Assembly (NCBI GenBank): GCA_027488495.1
Contig: JAIYBO010000001.1
Location: forward strand, 1-27,400
Source: Bacteroidota bacterium
Lineage (GTDB): Bacteria; Bacteroidota; Bacteroidia; NS11-12g; UBA955
Length of the DNA: 27,400 nucleotides
Direction: 5' to 3'
Shown here piece after piece: positions 15,920 to 23,309 of the stretch (the first letter of the stretch is position 1; the number at the start of each line of letters is the position of its first letter). The position numbers and the translations under genes were made by a program. The notes beneath the pieces were generated by a model. It saw only the letters and a list, made by a program, of their open reading frames with translations. It did no database searches and was not told where the DNA came from.

Positions 15920-18145
15920 TTAGTTCAGATACGATGCAATCACATCGCGATACGGCGTTGCAAAAGCGTCCATCGCACCCCAGCTCTCACCGTTCACACA
16001 AATCTCTCGATCGGCCAACACCGTTCCCACATGCGTAGCAACAACGCCAGCTTCCGAGGCCAATTGCATCAAACGACCCAAACCATCCTGCGATACAGAA
16101 ACTACTACCCGACTTTGACTTTCACCAAACAATCCCGCATCGATGCGCAATCCTTTTTCCGTGCAAATATCAAATCCCTTGCCGCCAGCCATCGCACTTT
16201 CCATACAAGCGATAAACAATCCACCTTCACTGATGTCATGCGCCGATGCAACTGCCTGCTCTTTCGACAAAGTCTCCAACAACAAATGCAAAGCATATTC
16301 TTCGTCCAAATCAAAGGTTGGACAAGGGCTATGACTCACACCTTTTACCTTCGCGATGTACTGTGAGCTGCCCAAATCGTTCCGCGTTGTTCCCAACAAA
16401 ACGATGGCATCGCCAGCATCGCCAAAAGGAATGCTCATGCGATGTTCAGGCTGTTCGATGATGCCCACCATACCAATGGTTGGCGTTGGATACACGGCCT
16501 GACCATTGGTGCTCTGATTATAAAAGCTCACGTTTCCACCTGTTACAGGAGTATCAAATTTCCGACAAGCCTCACCCATCCCTTCGATAGCATTTTTAAA
16601 TTGATAATAAACCTCCTCATTGTAAGGATTTCCAAAATTCAAACAGTTGGTAATGGCTGTTGGCACACCGCCACTGCAACGAATGTTCCTAGCCGCTTCA
16701 GCCACCGCAATCTGTGTCCCCTTGTTGGGATCAGCAAAAACGTATCGGCTGTTGCAATCTACGGTCAATGCCAAACTCTTTTCAGAGCCAACGATTTTCA
16801 CAACCGCCGCATCGGATGGCAAATTGGTTGATTCATTGATCGTTCCCACCATAGAATCATATTGCTCATAAATCCAACGCTTGCTGGCGATATTGGGCTC
16901 ATTACACAATTTAATGGCCGCATCTTTCGCTTCTGCTAAACTCAAATCCGCTACAGAATTCAAATCAAACTTGGCGATTTCTTTCAAATATTCAGGTTCG
17001 GTCCATGTACGACGGTAAACCGGTGCACCGCCACCCAAAACCAATGATTCCGCGGGGATATCGGCCTCAAGCACATCGCCCATGAAATAACGAACGTGCT
17101 TGGTATCTGTCACCATTCCAATGTGGGCGTACGTCAAATCCCACTTCTCCAACACCTTTTCTACTTCTTTTTCTCTTCCCTTTTCGATGATCACTAGCAT
17201 GCGCTCTTGGCTTTCACTGAGCAACAACTCCCAACCCTTCATATCGGGCTGACGCATTGGCACTTTATCCAACCAAACATCCATCCCCACATCAGTCTTC
17301 GCACTCATTTCACTGGTAGAACAAGTAATACCGGCAGCACCCATGTCTTGCATGCCAACCACAGCACCCGTTTCAATGATCTCCATGCTTGCCTCCAAAA
17401 TCAACTTCTCCCAAAAAGGATCACCCACTTGCACCGATGGCAAATCAGAGATACTGTCTTCGCTCATGTCTTTCGATGCGAAAGCTGCGCCGTGAATACC
17501 GTCTTTGCCTGTAGCTGAACCAAAAATATATACTGGATTGCCAGCAGGACCTGCACCGGCAGAAATGCTTTTACCAACACCCACAATACCCACACTCATA
17601 GCATTCACAAGATTGTTTTGCTCGTAGCAATCATCAAAATACACCTCACCACCTACTGTAGGAATACCAAAAGCATTGCCATAATCACCGATGCCTTTTA
17701 CCACGCCTTTAACCAGCCACTGCGTTCTATCCGTGGCAATGTTACCAAAACGCAACGAATTCAATTGCGCGATGGGCCTAGCGCCCATAGAAAAAATATC
17801 TCTATTGATACCACCCACACCAGTTGCAGCACCTTGATAAGGCTCAATGGCACTCGGGTGATTGTGACTTTCGATTTTGAAGCAACAGGCCAAACCATCG
17901 CCGATATCCACCAAACCAGCGTTTTCCTCACCCGCTTCGGCCAACATCTTAGACCCTGATTTGGGCAATGTCTTTAACCAAACGATGGAGTTCTTGTAGC
18001 TGCAGTGTTCACTCCACATAACAGAGTATATGGAGATTTCCGTAAAATTGGGTTCACGACCGAGTATGTCGCAAATTTTGTTAAACTCTTCTTCCAACAA
18101 TCCCAATTGTTTGGCTTGTTCTAGTGTAGCGGGTTGATGTACCAT
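15920..18145 (-). CDS. purL: Phosphoribosylformylglycinamidine synthase subunit PurL
   Basis: This 741-residue protein has the length of the stand-alone PurL that works with PurS and PurQ, not the 1200-1300-residue fused enzyme. It converts FGAR to FGAM with ATP and ammonia, the fourth step of purine synthesis, in the cytoplasm. Diagnostic segments are SVMWSEHCSYKNS (41-53, catalytic His), IESHNHPSAIEPYQGAATGVG (91-111), INRDIFSMGARPIA, LRFG, the glycine-rich VGGEVYFD, GAAGITCSTSEMSA, and in the second half GGNVSFYNQS and ASAHDISEGGLFIACMESAMAGG. purS and purQ are not in the window. It starts the tight purL-oxidoreductase-PolX-GT9 unit. No functional link among these genes is obvious. Confidence 0.96.
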   Translation of the reverse strand: MVHQPATLEQAKQLGLLEEEFNKICDILGREPNFTEISIYSVMWSEHCSYKNSIVWLKTLPKSGSKMLAEAGEENAGLVDIGDGLACCFKIESHNHPSAIEPYQGAATGVGGINRDIFSMGARPIAQLNSLRFGNIATDRTQWLVKGVVKGIGDYGNAFGIPTVGGEVYFDDCYEQNNLVNAMSVGIVGVGKSISAGAGPAGNPVYIFGSATGKDGIHGAAFASKDMSEDSISDLPSVQVGDPFWEKLILEASMEIIETGAVVGMQDMGAAGITCSTSEMSAKTDVGMDVWLDKVPMRQPDMKGWELLLSESQERMLVIIEKGREKEVEKVLEKWDLTYAHIGMVTDTKHVRYFMGDVLEADIPAESLVLGGGAPVYRRTWTEPEYLKEIAKFDLNSVADLSLAEAKDAAIKLCNEPNIASKRWIYEQYDSMVGTINESTNLPSDAAVVKIVGSEKSLALTVDCNSRYVFADPNKGTQIAVAEAARNIRCSGGVPTAITNCLNFGNPYNEEVYYQFKNAIEGMGEACRKFDTPVTGGNVSFYNQSTNGQAVYPTPTIGMVGIIEQPEHRMSIPFGDAGDAIVLLGTTRNDLGSSQYIAKVKGVSHSPCPTFDLDEEYALHLLLETLSKEQAVASAHDISEGGLFIACMESAMAGGKGFDICTEKGLRIDAGLFGESQSRVVVSVSQDGLGRLMQLASEAGVVATHVGTVLADREICVNGESWGAMDAFATPYRDVIASYLN

Positions 18146-18151
18146 GCGCTA

Positions 18152-18183
18152 CAAAATTACAACACCGCAAGCGGAGGAGAAAA
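18152..18183 (-). promoter_or_regulatory. Promoter candidate for the purL unit
   Basis: On the minus strand TAATTTTG (complement of 18152-18159) is a perfect TAnnTTTG -7 element, 6 bp before the purL ATG. The -33 position, 20 bp upstream, reads TTTT and lacks the usual G. If real, transcription would start at or next to the start codon. The rest of the 77-bp gap to the upstream surface-protein gene has no convincing terminator. Confidence 0.35.
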
Positions 18184-18222
18184 TAACTTTTAGATTGTTT
18201 TTACCACTACTTACCCACTTTC

Positions 18223-20343
18223 CTATCGCATCAACATGATGGTCCCAGAAATGGTTTTGCGACGAACGCGATCCCCAGTTTTCAATTCGTAACGATAAAT
18301 GAAGGTATAAAGGCCTTCTTGACAAACATCACCCATGTAGTATCCGTCCCATTCGAAGGTGCTATTTTGGTGACTGTCGAATATTTTCGCACCCCAACGA
18401 TTGTACACTTCAAATAAAATGGGATTGGCACCCCGACCTATAATCCGAAAGATTTCATTTCTACCGTCGCCGTTCGGTGTAAATGCTGTGGGGATGAACA
18501 AATCACAATCTCCCATCATCAAATTCACAGTAACGTCATCAGTAGCACTTCCACAAGCATTGCTCACAGTCACCGAATAAGTACCTGCTGCACTCACATA
18601 AATCACTGTATCTGTTGACCCCGTGCTCCACAGAATGTTGGTATTGGGCATGTATGGAGCCACCAATTTAACAACAGAACCCTGACATAAAATGGTATCC
18701 AAAGGCAGGGTAACATAAGGGACTGAATTCACTTTTATTGCGATAGAGTCTGTTGCGATACAACCCGCGTTGTTCACCACAGCACCATAGATGCCAGCCG
18801 TAGAAACGGTTCTAACATTGGTTGTAGTACCATCGTTCCACAATACCGCTCCAGGAATGGTAATGGTCAAATCCAAACTCGCACCATCACACAATGTGGT
18901 ATCTTTTCCCAAATTCAAAGTAGGTTTGGGCTGAATTGTAATGGTTTGCGTTGAACTATCCGGACAATATTGATCAGCAACTACATATTTGATTTTTACC
19001 ATACCGGTAGATGTAGGCTGAAAGGAATTTCCCGTAAATGTTTGACCGTAGAACGTGCCACCTGCAGTGGTAGGCGTTAAAGTAATAGACGGACCTCCCT
19101 GACACGCAGTCAATGGCAAGCCAGAAAATGATGGATCCACATTGGCTCTCACCTTGACAATCACCGTATCGATACCCGAACAACCATCAATGCTCGTTGC
19201 CTCATGTATGATGGGATAATCCCCTACCGCTGCGAAGCTGCGTGAAATGGTTTTGGTAATTCCTGTAATTCCACCACCCAAATCCCATTTAAAACTCACC
19301 AACCCAGGGAATTTATTGTCGAAATCAAATTTATTTCCCGCCAAACACTGAATACTGTCGTTAATCCAGATACCACTTGACGGACTCGGCACAACCCTCA
19401 CCCACATATTGGCAGTATCTGTGCATCCCGTAGGTAAATTATCGTAAAGCGTTTCGCTCTTGTAATGTATACGATACTTTCCTGGTTTGGCGTATGATTT
19501 GCTTGGATTGGGAATTGTAGCACTGTCGTCGTCGGCAAAATACCATGTACGGATGTAAGCACATTTTGGAATCTTCGCCAATTGCGTATTATCATCCAAT
19601 TTAAATACATGACCCTCAAAACACTGAACGGTATCAGCATTTTTTTCAAAAGGCTTGCTCACTGGGCGAGGTACGATAAAAATAGACTTTGTTGAAGTGG
19701 CCACATCCACACAACCCAAAGCCGGTGATGCCACCAAGTTCACGGTAAAGTTTCCACCTTTGTTATAAGTGTGGGTAATATTCACCCCCGTATCTTGCGT
19801 ACCATCGCCAAAGATCCATGTATATTTTACCCAACCGAAGGTAGCTGTACTGGTATTGGTGAAAGTGATTTTATTTGATTTCTCACAACTATCCTTGGTG
19901 CCTTTGTAGGTAAAACCCATGATTAGGTTGTTCGTTTTGAAGCTGATACTTGTTGTTTTGGAAGTCAAATAATCCGGATCCACACCATCATGCTCATAGA
20001 CTGTTACGTAATAAGTAGTGTTGGGTTTTAGCCCAGTTACGGTGCAATTGTTGGTGATATTATTGAAAACAACAAAATTACCCGTCCCTATCTCTTGTCC
20101 GGTACCAAACACAGAGTTGCTCAAGTACGACGATTTGTCAACCGGTGCCGAATTCACCGCGGAAGCCTCTTTCATCAACACAATGCGCCATGATCCGTTT
20201 CCAGAAGTCCAAGTCAATTGAACCGATTTACAAGTAATCGTTCCCGCTGCCAAATTTGAGGCTGCCGTGGTTGGCTCTGCCCCATACAATTGGGCCGATA
20301 GAACCACATTCAAACACAACAAAAGCAGGAGTTTTTTCAACAT
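18223..20343 (-). CDS. Secreted PKD/Ig-repeat protein with gliding-associated C-terminal (CHU_C) domain
   Basis: This 706-residue surface protein probably leaves the cell by type IX secretion. A signal peptide covers about residues 1-21 (LLLLLCLNVVLSAQLYGA). Residues 26-137 look like a fibronectin type III domain (VQLTWTSGNG, GLKPNTTYYVTVYE). PKD-like modules follow with YTWIFGDGTQD (about 174-184), IRTWYFADDD and FKWDLGGG, then Ig-like segments, two of them ending in an LWNDG or LWSTG strand and a TAGxY phrase. The C-terminal 94 residues are the CHU_C sorting domain: FIPTAFTPNGDGRNEIFRI, FEVYNRWGAKIF, FEWDGYYMGD, LYTFIYRYEL. Such proteins include gliding adhesins and other exported proteins. 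It has no PorP/SprF partner next to it. Its promoter faces that of ftsX. Confidence 0.9.
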   Translation of the reverse strand: MLKKLLLLLCLNVVLSAQLYGAEPTTAASNLAAGTITCKSVQLTWTSGNGSWRIVLMKEASAVNSAPVDKSSYLSNSVFGTGQEIGTGNFVVFNNITNNCTVTGLKPNTTYYVTVYEHDGVDPDYLTSKTTSISFKTNNLIMGFTYKGTKDSCEKSNKITFTNTSTATFGWVKYTWIFGDGTQDTGVNITHTYNKGGNFTVNLVASPALGCVDVATSTKSIFIVPRPVSKPFEKNADTVQCFEGHVFKLDDNTQLAKIPKCAYIRTWYFADDDSATIPNPSKSYAKPGKYRIHYKSETLYDNLPTGCTDTANMWVRVVPSPSSGIWINDSIQCLAGNKFDFDNKFPGLVSFKWDLGGGITGITKTISRSFAAVGDYPIIHEATSIDGCSGIDTVIVKVRANVDPSFSGLPLTACQGGPSITLTPTTAGGTFYGQTFTGNSFQPTSTGMVKIKYVVADQYCPDSSTQTITIQPKPTLNLGKDTTLCDGASLDLTITIPGAVLWNDGTTTNVRTVSTAGIYGAVVNNAGCIATDSIAIKVNSVPYVTLPLDTILCQGSVVKLVAPYMPNTNILWSTGSTDTVIYVSAAGTYSVTVSNACGSATDDVTVNLMMGDCDLFIPTAFTPNGDGRNEIFRIIGRGANPILFEVYNRWGAKIFDSHQNSTFEWDGYYMGDVCQEGLYTFIYRYELKTGDRVRRKTISGTIMLMR

Positions 20344-20359
20344 TATTTATTTCAACTTT

Positions 20360-20391
20360 CAAAAGTACTAAGTATAGACAATTAAAACAAT
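20360..20391 (-). promoter_or_regulatory. Promoter of the CHU_C surface protein gene
   Basis: On the minus strand ATTG (complement of 20388-20391), a 20-bp spacer and TACTTTTG (complement of 20360-20367) give an exact -7 match and a good -33 for the Bacteroidota primary sigma factor. The -7 element ends 16 bp before the ATG at 20343, implying a leader of about 10 nt. The remaining divergent gap to 20573 holds no gene; weak -7-like words for ftsX (TAACTTTC at 20517-20524) lack a paired -33. Confidence 0.6.
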
Positions 20392-20573
20392 GATTTTGTT
20401 GCATGACCGATTCAAGAAAAACCCAAATTCCTCATCAACTCAAACCGCAAAACCAGACGCACAACGCGGCAACAGCGATTGTATTGTTAGGTTTAATGAA
20501 TATCCACCGATGCGGATAACTTTCAATTCTGACTACGCCGAATTCATCGCATCTTCGCATAACTCTCAATAAA

Positions 20574-21446
20574 ATGACAAACAAAAGAAGGAAACCCAGC
20601 GCTTGGCCCAGCATAATCTCATTATCCGCTGTGATGTTCATGTTGGGATTGCTCGGATTTTCATTGATTGGTTTCCAAGGTTTGAGCAAACATCTTATGG
20701 AAAGCAGCAGCATCGATTTATACTTCACCGATGGCACAACACCAGCCCAAGTGAAGGCGATTGAAGCCAAACTTCGCCAAGAGCCATGGATAAAAACCAC
20801 CAAATACATCACGCCTGAAGACGGGTTGAAAGAAATGGGAAACAAGTACGATGAAGAAATTCTCTCATTCGCTGAGAACATCGCTCTCCCCTTGAGCCTC
20901 GAATTGTATCCCAAATCTGATTATGCGAACATCCAGTTCATTGATCGTGAATCGAAACATTTACGAACGTTGGCAAATGTGGAAGACGTGATTTATCAAC
21001 GAAATTGGGTAGAGAATATGACCGCCAACGTGCAACGACTTCAATGGGTCTTTGCGGCGTCTACATTGATCGCTTTGTTGGTCGCCATAGCGCTAATCCA
21101 AAGTGCCACGCGATTGAGCATTTTCGCCAACCGTTTCCTGATCAAAAGCATGCAATTGGTAGGTGCCACGAATACATTCATCGTGAAGCCGTATGTCATG
21201 AACTTCGTGCGTTATTCATTGGTCGCGATCCCCATCGCCATGGGGTTACTATTGACAGTTTTCTACGGACTTCCGTTTGTATTTCAAGACTTTGCCATCA
21301 TCAATGATTTCACAAAGCACATCGCATTCAATCAGTTGTTGATAATCTGCATTTCTGTATCGATATTTGGATTAATTTTGGCATCCTTTGGTAGCTGGCT
21401 TAGTACTAGGCGATATTTGAGAACCAAAATTGAAAACCTTTATTAA
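20574..21446 (+). CDS. ftsX: Cell division protein FtsX-like permease
   Basis: This 290-residue inner membrane protein has FtsX topology: TM1 about 14-36, an extracytoplasmic domain about 37-155, then TM2 (157-177), TM3 (213-236) and TM4 (253-276). The family segment KSMQLVGATNTFIVKPYVMN is at 191-210. FtsX pairs with the ATPase FtsE at the divisome to control peptidoglycan hydrolases; ftsE is not in the window, which is normal where the two genes are separated. Order ftsX, DUF3098, uppP is a familiar Bacteroidota arrangement and supports the call. The next gene starts 9 bp downstream. The ATG at 20574 is preceded by an A-rich AATAAA stretch instead of a Shine-Dalgarno sequence. Confidence 0.92.
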   Translation: MTNKRRKPSAWPSIISLSAVMFMLGLLGFSLIGFQGLSKHLMESSSIDLYFTDGTTPAQVKAIEAKLRQEPWIKTTKYITPEDGLKEMGNKYDEEILSFAENIALPLSLELYPKSDYANIQFIDRESKHLRTLANVEDVIYQRNWVENMTANVQRLQWVFAASTLIALLVAIALIQSATRLSIFANRFLIKSMQLVGATNTFIVKPYVMNFVRYSLVAIPIAMGLLLTVFYGLPFVFQDFAIINDFTKHIAFNQLLIICISVSIFGLILASFGSWLSTRRYLRTKIENLY

Positions 21447-21455
21447 AATCAAATC

Positions 21456-21695
21456 ATGAGTACCCTCAAAAACAAAAACAACAAACCCGAACAACAAGCA
21501 CAACCCATGTTGTTTGGCACCATGAATTATATCCTTACCGGAGTTTCTATCTTGGTATTGGTGATCGGTTTTACGCTCATGTCGGGCACTGAAGACATTT
21601 ATAACTCCACCAAACTCACTGTTGCCCCAATCGTTGTGTTTTTGGGATTTGTGATGGGCATTGTTGCGATTTTCTACAGAAAAAAATCTGCCTAG
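21456..21695 (+). CDS. DUF3098-family small membrane protein
   Basis: This 79-residue protein has a polar N-terminus rich in Lys, Asn and Gln, then two transmembrane helices (about 26-43 and 57-73) joined by a short loop, MSGTEDIYNSTKLT, and a basic end (YRKKSA). The FGTMNYILTGVSILVLVIGFTLMSG opening is characteristic of DUF3098, found almost only in Bacteroidota between ftsX and uppP, as here. Its function is unknown. The uppP start follows 2 bp after its stop, so the genes are co-transcribed and probably translationally coupled, which suggests a role near cell-envelope synthesis or division. Confidence 0.9.
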   Translation: MSTLKNKNNKPEQQAQPMLFGTMNYILTGVSILVLVIGFTLMSGTEDIYNSTKLTVAPIVVFLGFVMGIVAIFYRKKSA

Positions 21696-21697
21696 CC

Positions 21698-22468
21698 ATG
21701 ACTTGGCTCGAGAATTTGATTCTCAGTGTGGTTGAAGGCCTCACTGAGTTTTTGCCTGTGAGCAGTACTGGCCATTTGATGCTCACCAGGGAGTGGTTGG
21801 GCATGGGTCCCAATGAACATGAAACGTATTTGATTGCCATCCAATTTGGCGCAATCGCCAGCGTGCTCACACTCTACTGGCGAAAATTTTTTGGTCCTTC
21901 AGCAATTAAATTATATCCCATCCTCATCATCGGCTTCATCCCGGCGGCCATTTTGGGCTTCTTGTTCGATGATTTATTGGAACAAATGTTAAAAGCCCCG
22001 TGGATACCAGGAATTACATTGATCGTTTTTGGGATAGTGCTACTATACATAGAAAAATTATTCCCCCCAGGCAACAAAGAAATCGAAGACCTCAAACCCA
22101 TTGAAACCATCAAAATTGGATTGTTCCAGTGCATAGCTATGATCCCTGGCGTAAGCAGATCTGCCGCCACCATCGCAGGCGGACTCCATGGAAAACTATC
22201 TCGCAACGCCGCTACCGAATTCTCTTTTTTATTGGCTCTTCCAACCCTCACCGCCGCAGGTGGCTATAAAATGCTAAAACATTGGGATGAGTTAAATGCA
22301 ACTCAACTCAACGACATCTTCCTAGGGAACATCATCAGTTTTATCACAGCATTTGTGGCAGTAAAGTTCTTTATCAATTACATCAAAACAAAAGGGTTCG
22401 CTTTTTTTGGATATTACCGAATTATCATTGGATCTGTGTTTTTGTCCTATTGGCTATTTCTAAAATAA
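21698..22468 (+). CDS. uppP: Undecaprenyl-diphosphatase
   Basis: This 256-residue polytopic membrane protein is of the BacA/UppP family. It dephosphorylates undecaprenyl diphosphate to recycle the lipid carrier for peptidoglycan and surface glycans, and its overproduction gives bacitracin resistance. The two catalytic motifs are present: EGLTEFLPVSSTGHL (13-27, with Glu13, Glu17 and His26) and PGVSRSAATIAGG (150-162, with Arg154 and Ser153/155). Hydrophobic helices fill the rest, including the last segment ending GSVFLSYWLFLK. It lies between the DUF3098 gene (2 bp) and the DUF4159 gene (1 bp), so all belong to one unit. Confidence 0.96.
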   Translation: MTWLENLILSVVEGLTEFLPVSSTGHLMLTREWLGMGPNEHETYLIAIQFGAIASVLTLYWRKFFGPSAIKLYPILIIGFIPAAILGFLFDDLLEQMLKAPWIPGITLIVFGIVLLYIEKLFPPGNKEIEDLKPIETIKIGLFQCIAMIPGVSRSAATIAGGLHGKLSRNAATEFSFLLALPTLTAAGGYKMLKHWDELNATQLNDIFLGNIISFITAFVAVKFFINYIKTKGFAFFGYYRIIIGSVFLSYWLFLK

Positions 22469-22469
22469 C

Positions 22470-23186
22470 ATGATGCTCCGAGTTGCAATCACATTCGTCT
22501 GCACCGTTTGTAGCGTTGTGCAATCATCGGAAACATCTGCCGCCATTACACAAAGGCATGATTTATCGAAAACTGCATTCAACCAACCCAAACCATTGGC
22601 TTTGTGTAGGCTAAAATATAACGGTGGTGGAGATTGGTATAGCAGCAGAACAGCACTCACAAACTTGGCGAAATTTGCCAATGTAGCCATTCACACCCAA
22701 CTAAACACCCAAGAAGCCATCGCAGAAGTGGGCTCAACCGATTTGTTTAGATTTCCTTTTGTTTTCCTGACCGGCCACGGAAACGTAGTATTCTCCGATG
22801 CAGAAGCCAACAATCTCCGTAACTATTTAATCAGTGGCGGATTTTTGCATATTTGCGACAATTTTGGACTAGACCCATTCATTCGCAGGGAAATGAAAAA
22901 AGTGTTTCCTGAACTCACATTTCAAATAGTACCCTTCTCCCACCCCATCTACAATGGACCATTCACCTTTTCCAATGGATTGCCCAAAATACATGAGCAT
23001 GAAGGAAAACCACCTGTTGGATACGGATTGTTTTGGGAAGGACGATTGGTCTGCTTTTACGATTTCGAATGCGACCTAGGCAACGGCTGGGAAGATGCCG
23101 AAGTATACAAGGATCCCGAGGCCACTCGCACACAAGCATTGAGAATGGGCGCCAACCTCATTCATTACACCTTTACCCAAAAGTAA
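22470..23186 (+). CDS. DUF4159-family secreted protein
   Basis: This 238-residue protein has a putative signal peptide (about 1-24). The DUF4159 pattern is clear: CRLKYNGGGDWYSSRTALTNLAKF (46-69), FPFVFLTGHGNVVFSDAEANNLRNYL (95-120), SGGFLHICDNFGLDPF (122-137), VFPELTFQIVPFSHPIYN and the end with GRLVCFYDFECDLGNGWED. The TGHG...GGFL layout resembles class I glutamine-amidotransferase-like folds, but no nucleophile is assignable, so no reaction is proposed. Its function is unknown. It starts 1 bp after the uppP stop; a second in-frame ATG follows directly. It ends the unit, before a hairpin terminator. In many relatives the position after uppP is held by truB, which is not seen here. Confidence 0.85.
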   Translation: MMLRVAITFVCTVCSVVQSSETSAAITQRHDLSKTAFNQPKPLALCRLKYNGGGDWYSSRTALTNLAKFANVAIHTQLNTQEAIAEVGSTDLFRFPFVFLTGHGNVVFSDAEANNLRNYLISGGFLHICDNFGLDPFIRREMKKVFPELTFQIVPFSHPIYNGPFTFSNGLPKIHEHEGKPPVGYGLFWEGRLVCFYDFECDLGNGWEDAEVYKDPEATRTQALRMGANLIHYTFTQK

Positions 23187-23249
23187 TATCGGTATACTAA
23201 AAACGACCCCGAGAATGTCTTCCACAACTCACCAAAGAATATGGCCGCG

Positions 23250-23295
23250 ATTTAACGAAGAAGGCCAAGCATTCGCTTGACCTTCTTCGTTAAAT
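23250..23295. terminator. Bidirectional terminator hairpin
   Basis: The arms 23250-23270 and 23275-23295 pair over 21 bp around an ATTC loop, with one C-A mismatch on the plus strand (23265 with 23280). On the minus-strand transcript that position becomes a G-U pair, so the stem is uninterrupted for the PorP-type gene's mRNA. It lies between the convergent DUF4159 gene (stop 23186) and the PorP-type gene (stop 23310). Confidence 0.8.
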
Positions 23296-23309
23296 AATAT
23301 AATAAAAAT

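Noticed and set aside
18165..18174. CCGCAAGCGG as a hairpin terminator upstream of purL
   Set aside because: The stem is only 4 bp with a 2-base loop and no T tract, too small to form.
20390..20572. 60-codon plus-strand frame in the gap before ftsX
   Set aside because: It has no family resemblance, no ribosome binding site and a composition unlike the real genes. It also overlaps the promoter of the CHU_C gene.
20435..20914. 159-codon minus-strand frame over the start of ftsX
   Set aside because: It overlaps the conserved ftsX frame, and the non-overlapping part lies in the intergenic gap with no recognisable protein.
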